From assembly GCA_900554855.1 (NCBI GenBank), contig USIZ01000109.1:1-5506 (forward strand): a stretch of DNA of 5,506 bases, given 5' to 3'. Shown one piece after another: positions 4,995 to 5,506 of the stretch. This DNA comes from an uncultured Eubacteriales bacterium (lineage in GTDB: Bacteria > Bacillota > Clostridia > Oscillospirales > Oscillospiraceae). A program made the translations under genes and the position numbers. Position 1 is the first letter of the stretch. Each line of letters starts with the position of its first letter. The notes under the pieces are model-generated. The model saw only the letters and a program-made list of their open reading frames with translations. It made no database searches and had not been told where the DNA came from.

Positions 4995-5506
4995 ATGAAT
5001 CCCATTACCTTTCCGGGCCTTGGTCTGGAATTTCATATCAATCGAGTTGCTTTTTCTGTTTTTGGAAAGCCGATCTACTGGTATGGCATCATCATCGCCG
5101 TTGGCTTTGTGCTCGCGGTGACCTACTGCTATTACAATGCCGCCCGCTATGGCATTCAGAAGGATCGGGTCATTGATCTGGTGCTGTTTGCGGCGCCGGG
5201 CGGCATCATTGGAGCGCGCATTTATTATGTGCTCTTCTATCAGGAGCTTTACCGCAATGCGGACGGATGCTTCAACTGGAAGGAGGCTATTGCCATCTGG
5301 GACGGCGGATTGGCGATCTACGGTGGTGTGATCGCCGCCGTGCTGATCCTGCTGATTTTCTGCAAAGTGCATAAGATCAAGTTTGCGGCGTTCGCGGATC
5401 TGGGATCCTACGGCCTGTTCATCGGCCAGTCTATCGGCCGCTGGGGCAACTTCTTCAATCAGGAGGCCTTTGCCGCCGTGACGGCTCTCCCCTCGCGAAT
5501 GGGGCT
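4995..5506 (+). CDS. lgt: Prolipoprotein diacylglyceryl transferase Lgt, N-terminal part
   Basis: The first 170 codons are present and the gene runs off the right edge (family length about 250-300 aa). Lgt is a polytopic inner-membrane enzyme that moves diacylglycerol from phosphatidylglycerol to the lipobox cysteine of prelipoproteins. Visible features: IYWYGIIIAVGF (27-38) opening the first membrane helix, with Tyr30 matching essential E. coli Tyr26; further hydrophobic segments at about 60-83 and 111-123; IWDGGLAIYGG (101-111); and the signature GRWGNFFNQEAF (148-159), with Arg149, Asn152 and Glu157. Two deviations stand out: Tyr109 at the position of E. coli His103, and Ala160 at the position of E. 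coli Gly154, which ends the Lgt signature. It starts 9 nt after the ymfH stop, so it is likely co-transcribed with the M16 pair. Confidence 0.95.
   Translation, partial: MNPITFPGLGLEFHINRVAFSVFGKPIYWYGIIIAVGFVLAVTYCYYNAARYGIQKDRVIDLVLFAAPGGIIGARIYYVLFYQELYRNADGCFNWKEAIAIWDGGLAIYGGVIAAVLILLIFCKVHKIKFAAFADLGSYGLFIGQSIGRWGNFFNQEAFAAVTALPSRMG

Noticed and set aside
1..5506. A novel defence, mobile or secondary-metabolism system
   Set aside because: Every long gene belongs to a well-known housekeeping family. No repeats, integrase, transposase, toxin or unknown ORF cluster is present.

Overview
The window reads as ordinary housekeeping chromosome from a low-to-moderate GC Firmicute. The gene order, protein sequences and codon choice look like a gut-type clostridium of the Oscillospiraceae/Ruminococcaceae kind. 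That placement is inference from the look of the proteins, not from any search. Coding density is high, the Shine-Dalgarno sites are strong, and one promoter is close to consensus. I see no mobile element, CRISPR array, tRNA/rRNA gene, phage gene or sign of horizontal transfer.

Left half (1-2168, minus strand): an SRP/ribosome operon, transcribed ylxM -> ffh -> rpsP -> khpA, with khpA running off the left edge. This is the classic Firmicute order, which usually continues into rimM, trmD and rplS. YlxM is a small helix-turn-helix accessory protein of the signal recognition particle, Ffh is the SRP GTPase, S16 is a 30S ribosomal protein, and KhpA is a small KH-domain RNA-binding protein. The operon has a near-consensus sigma-A-type promoter (TTGACA, 17 bp, TACAAT) just upstream of ylxM. 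A 7-bp hairpin is predicted almost at the 5' end of its mRNA.

Middle (2169-2430): a 262-bp AT-rich divergent intergenic region. It holds the minus-strand promoter, a purine-rich stretch, one or two plus-strand -10 boxes, and a GC-rich hairpin-forming leader in front of the rightward genes.

Right half (2431-5506, plus strand): two M16-family (pitrilysin-like) peptidase genes overlapping by ATGA, followed 9 nt later by lgt, the prolipoprotein diacylglyceryl transferase, cut by the right edge. The first M16 protein (YmfF-like) lacks the zinc-binding HxxEH motif and the second (YmfH-like) has it, so they probably form a non-catalytic/catalytic pair. Current database family names tie this pair to EF-P 5-aminopentanol modification. 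lgt acts on membrane lipoprotein precursors.

No previously undescribed system was found. The points most worth a second look are substitutions at normally conserved Lgt positions, the dead/active M16 pair placed next to lgt, and the 5' leader structure of the SRP operon.
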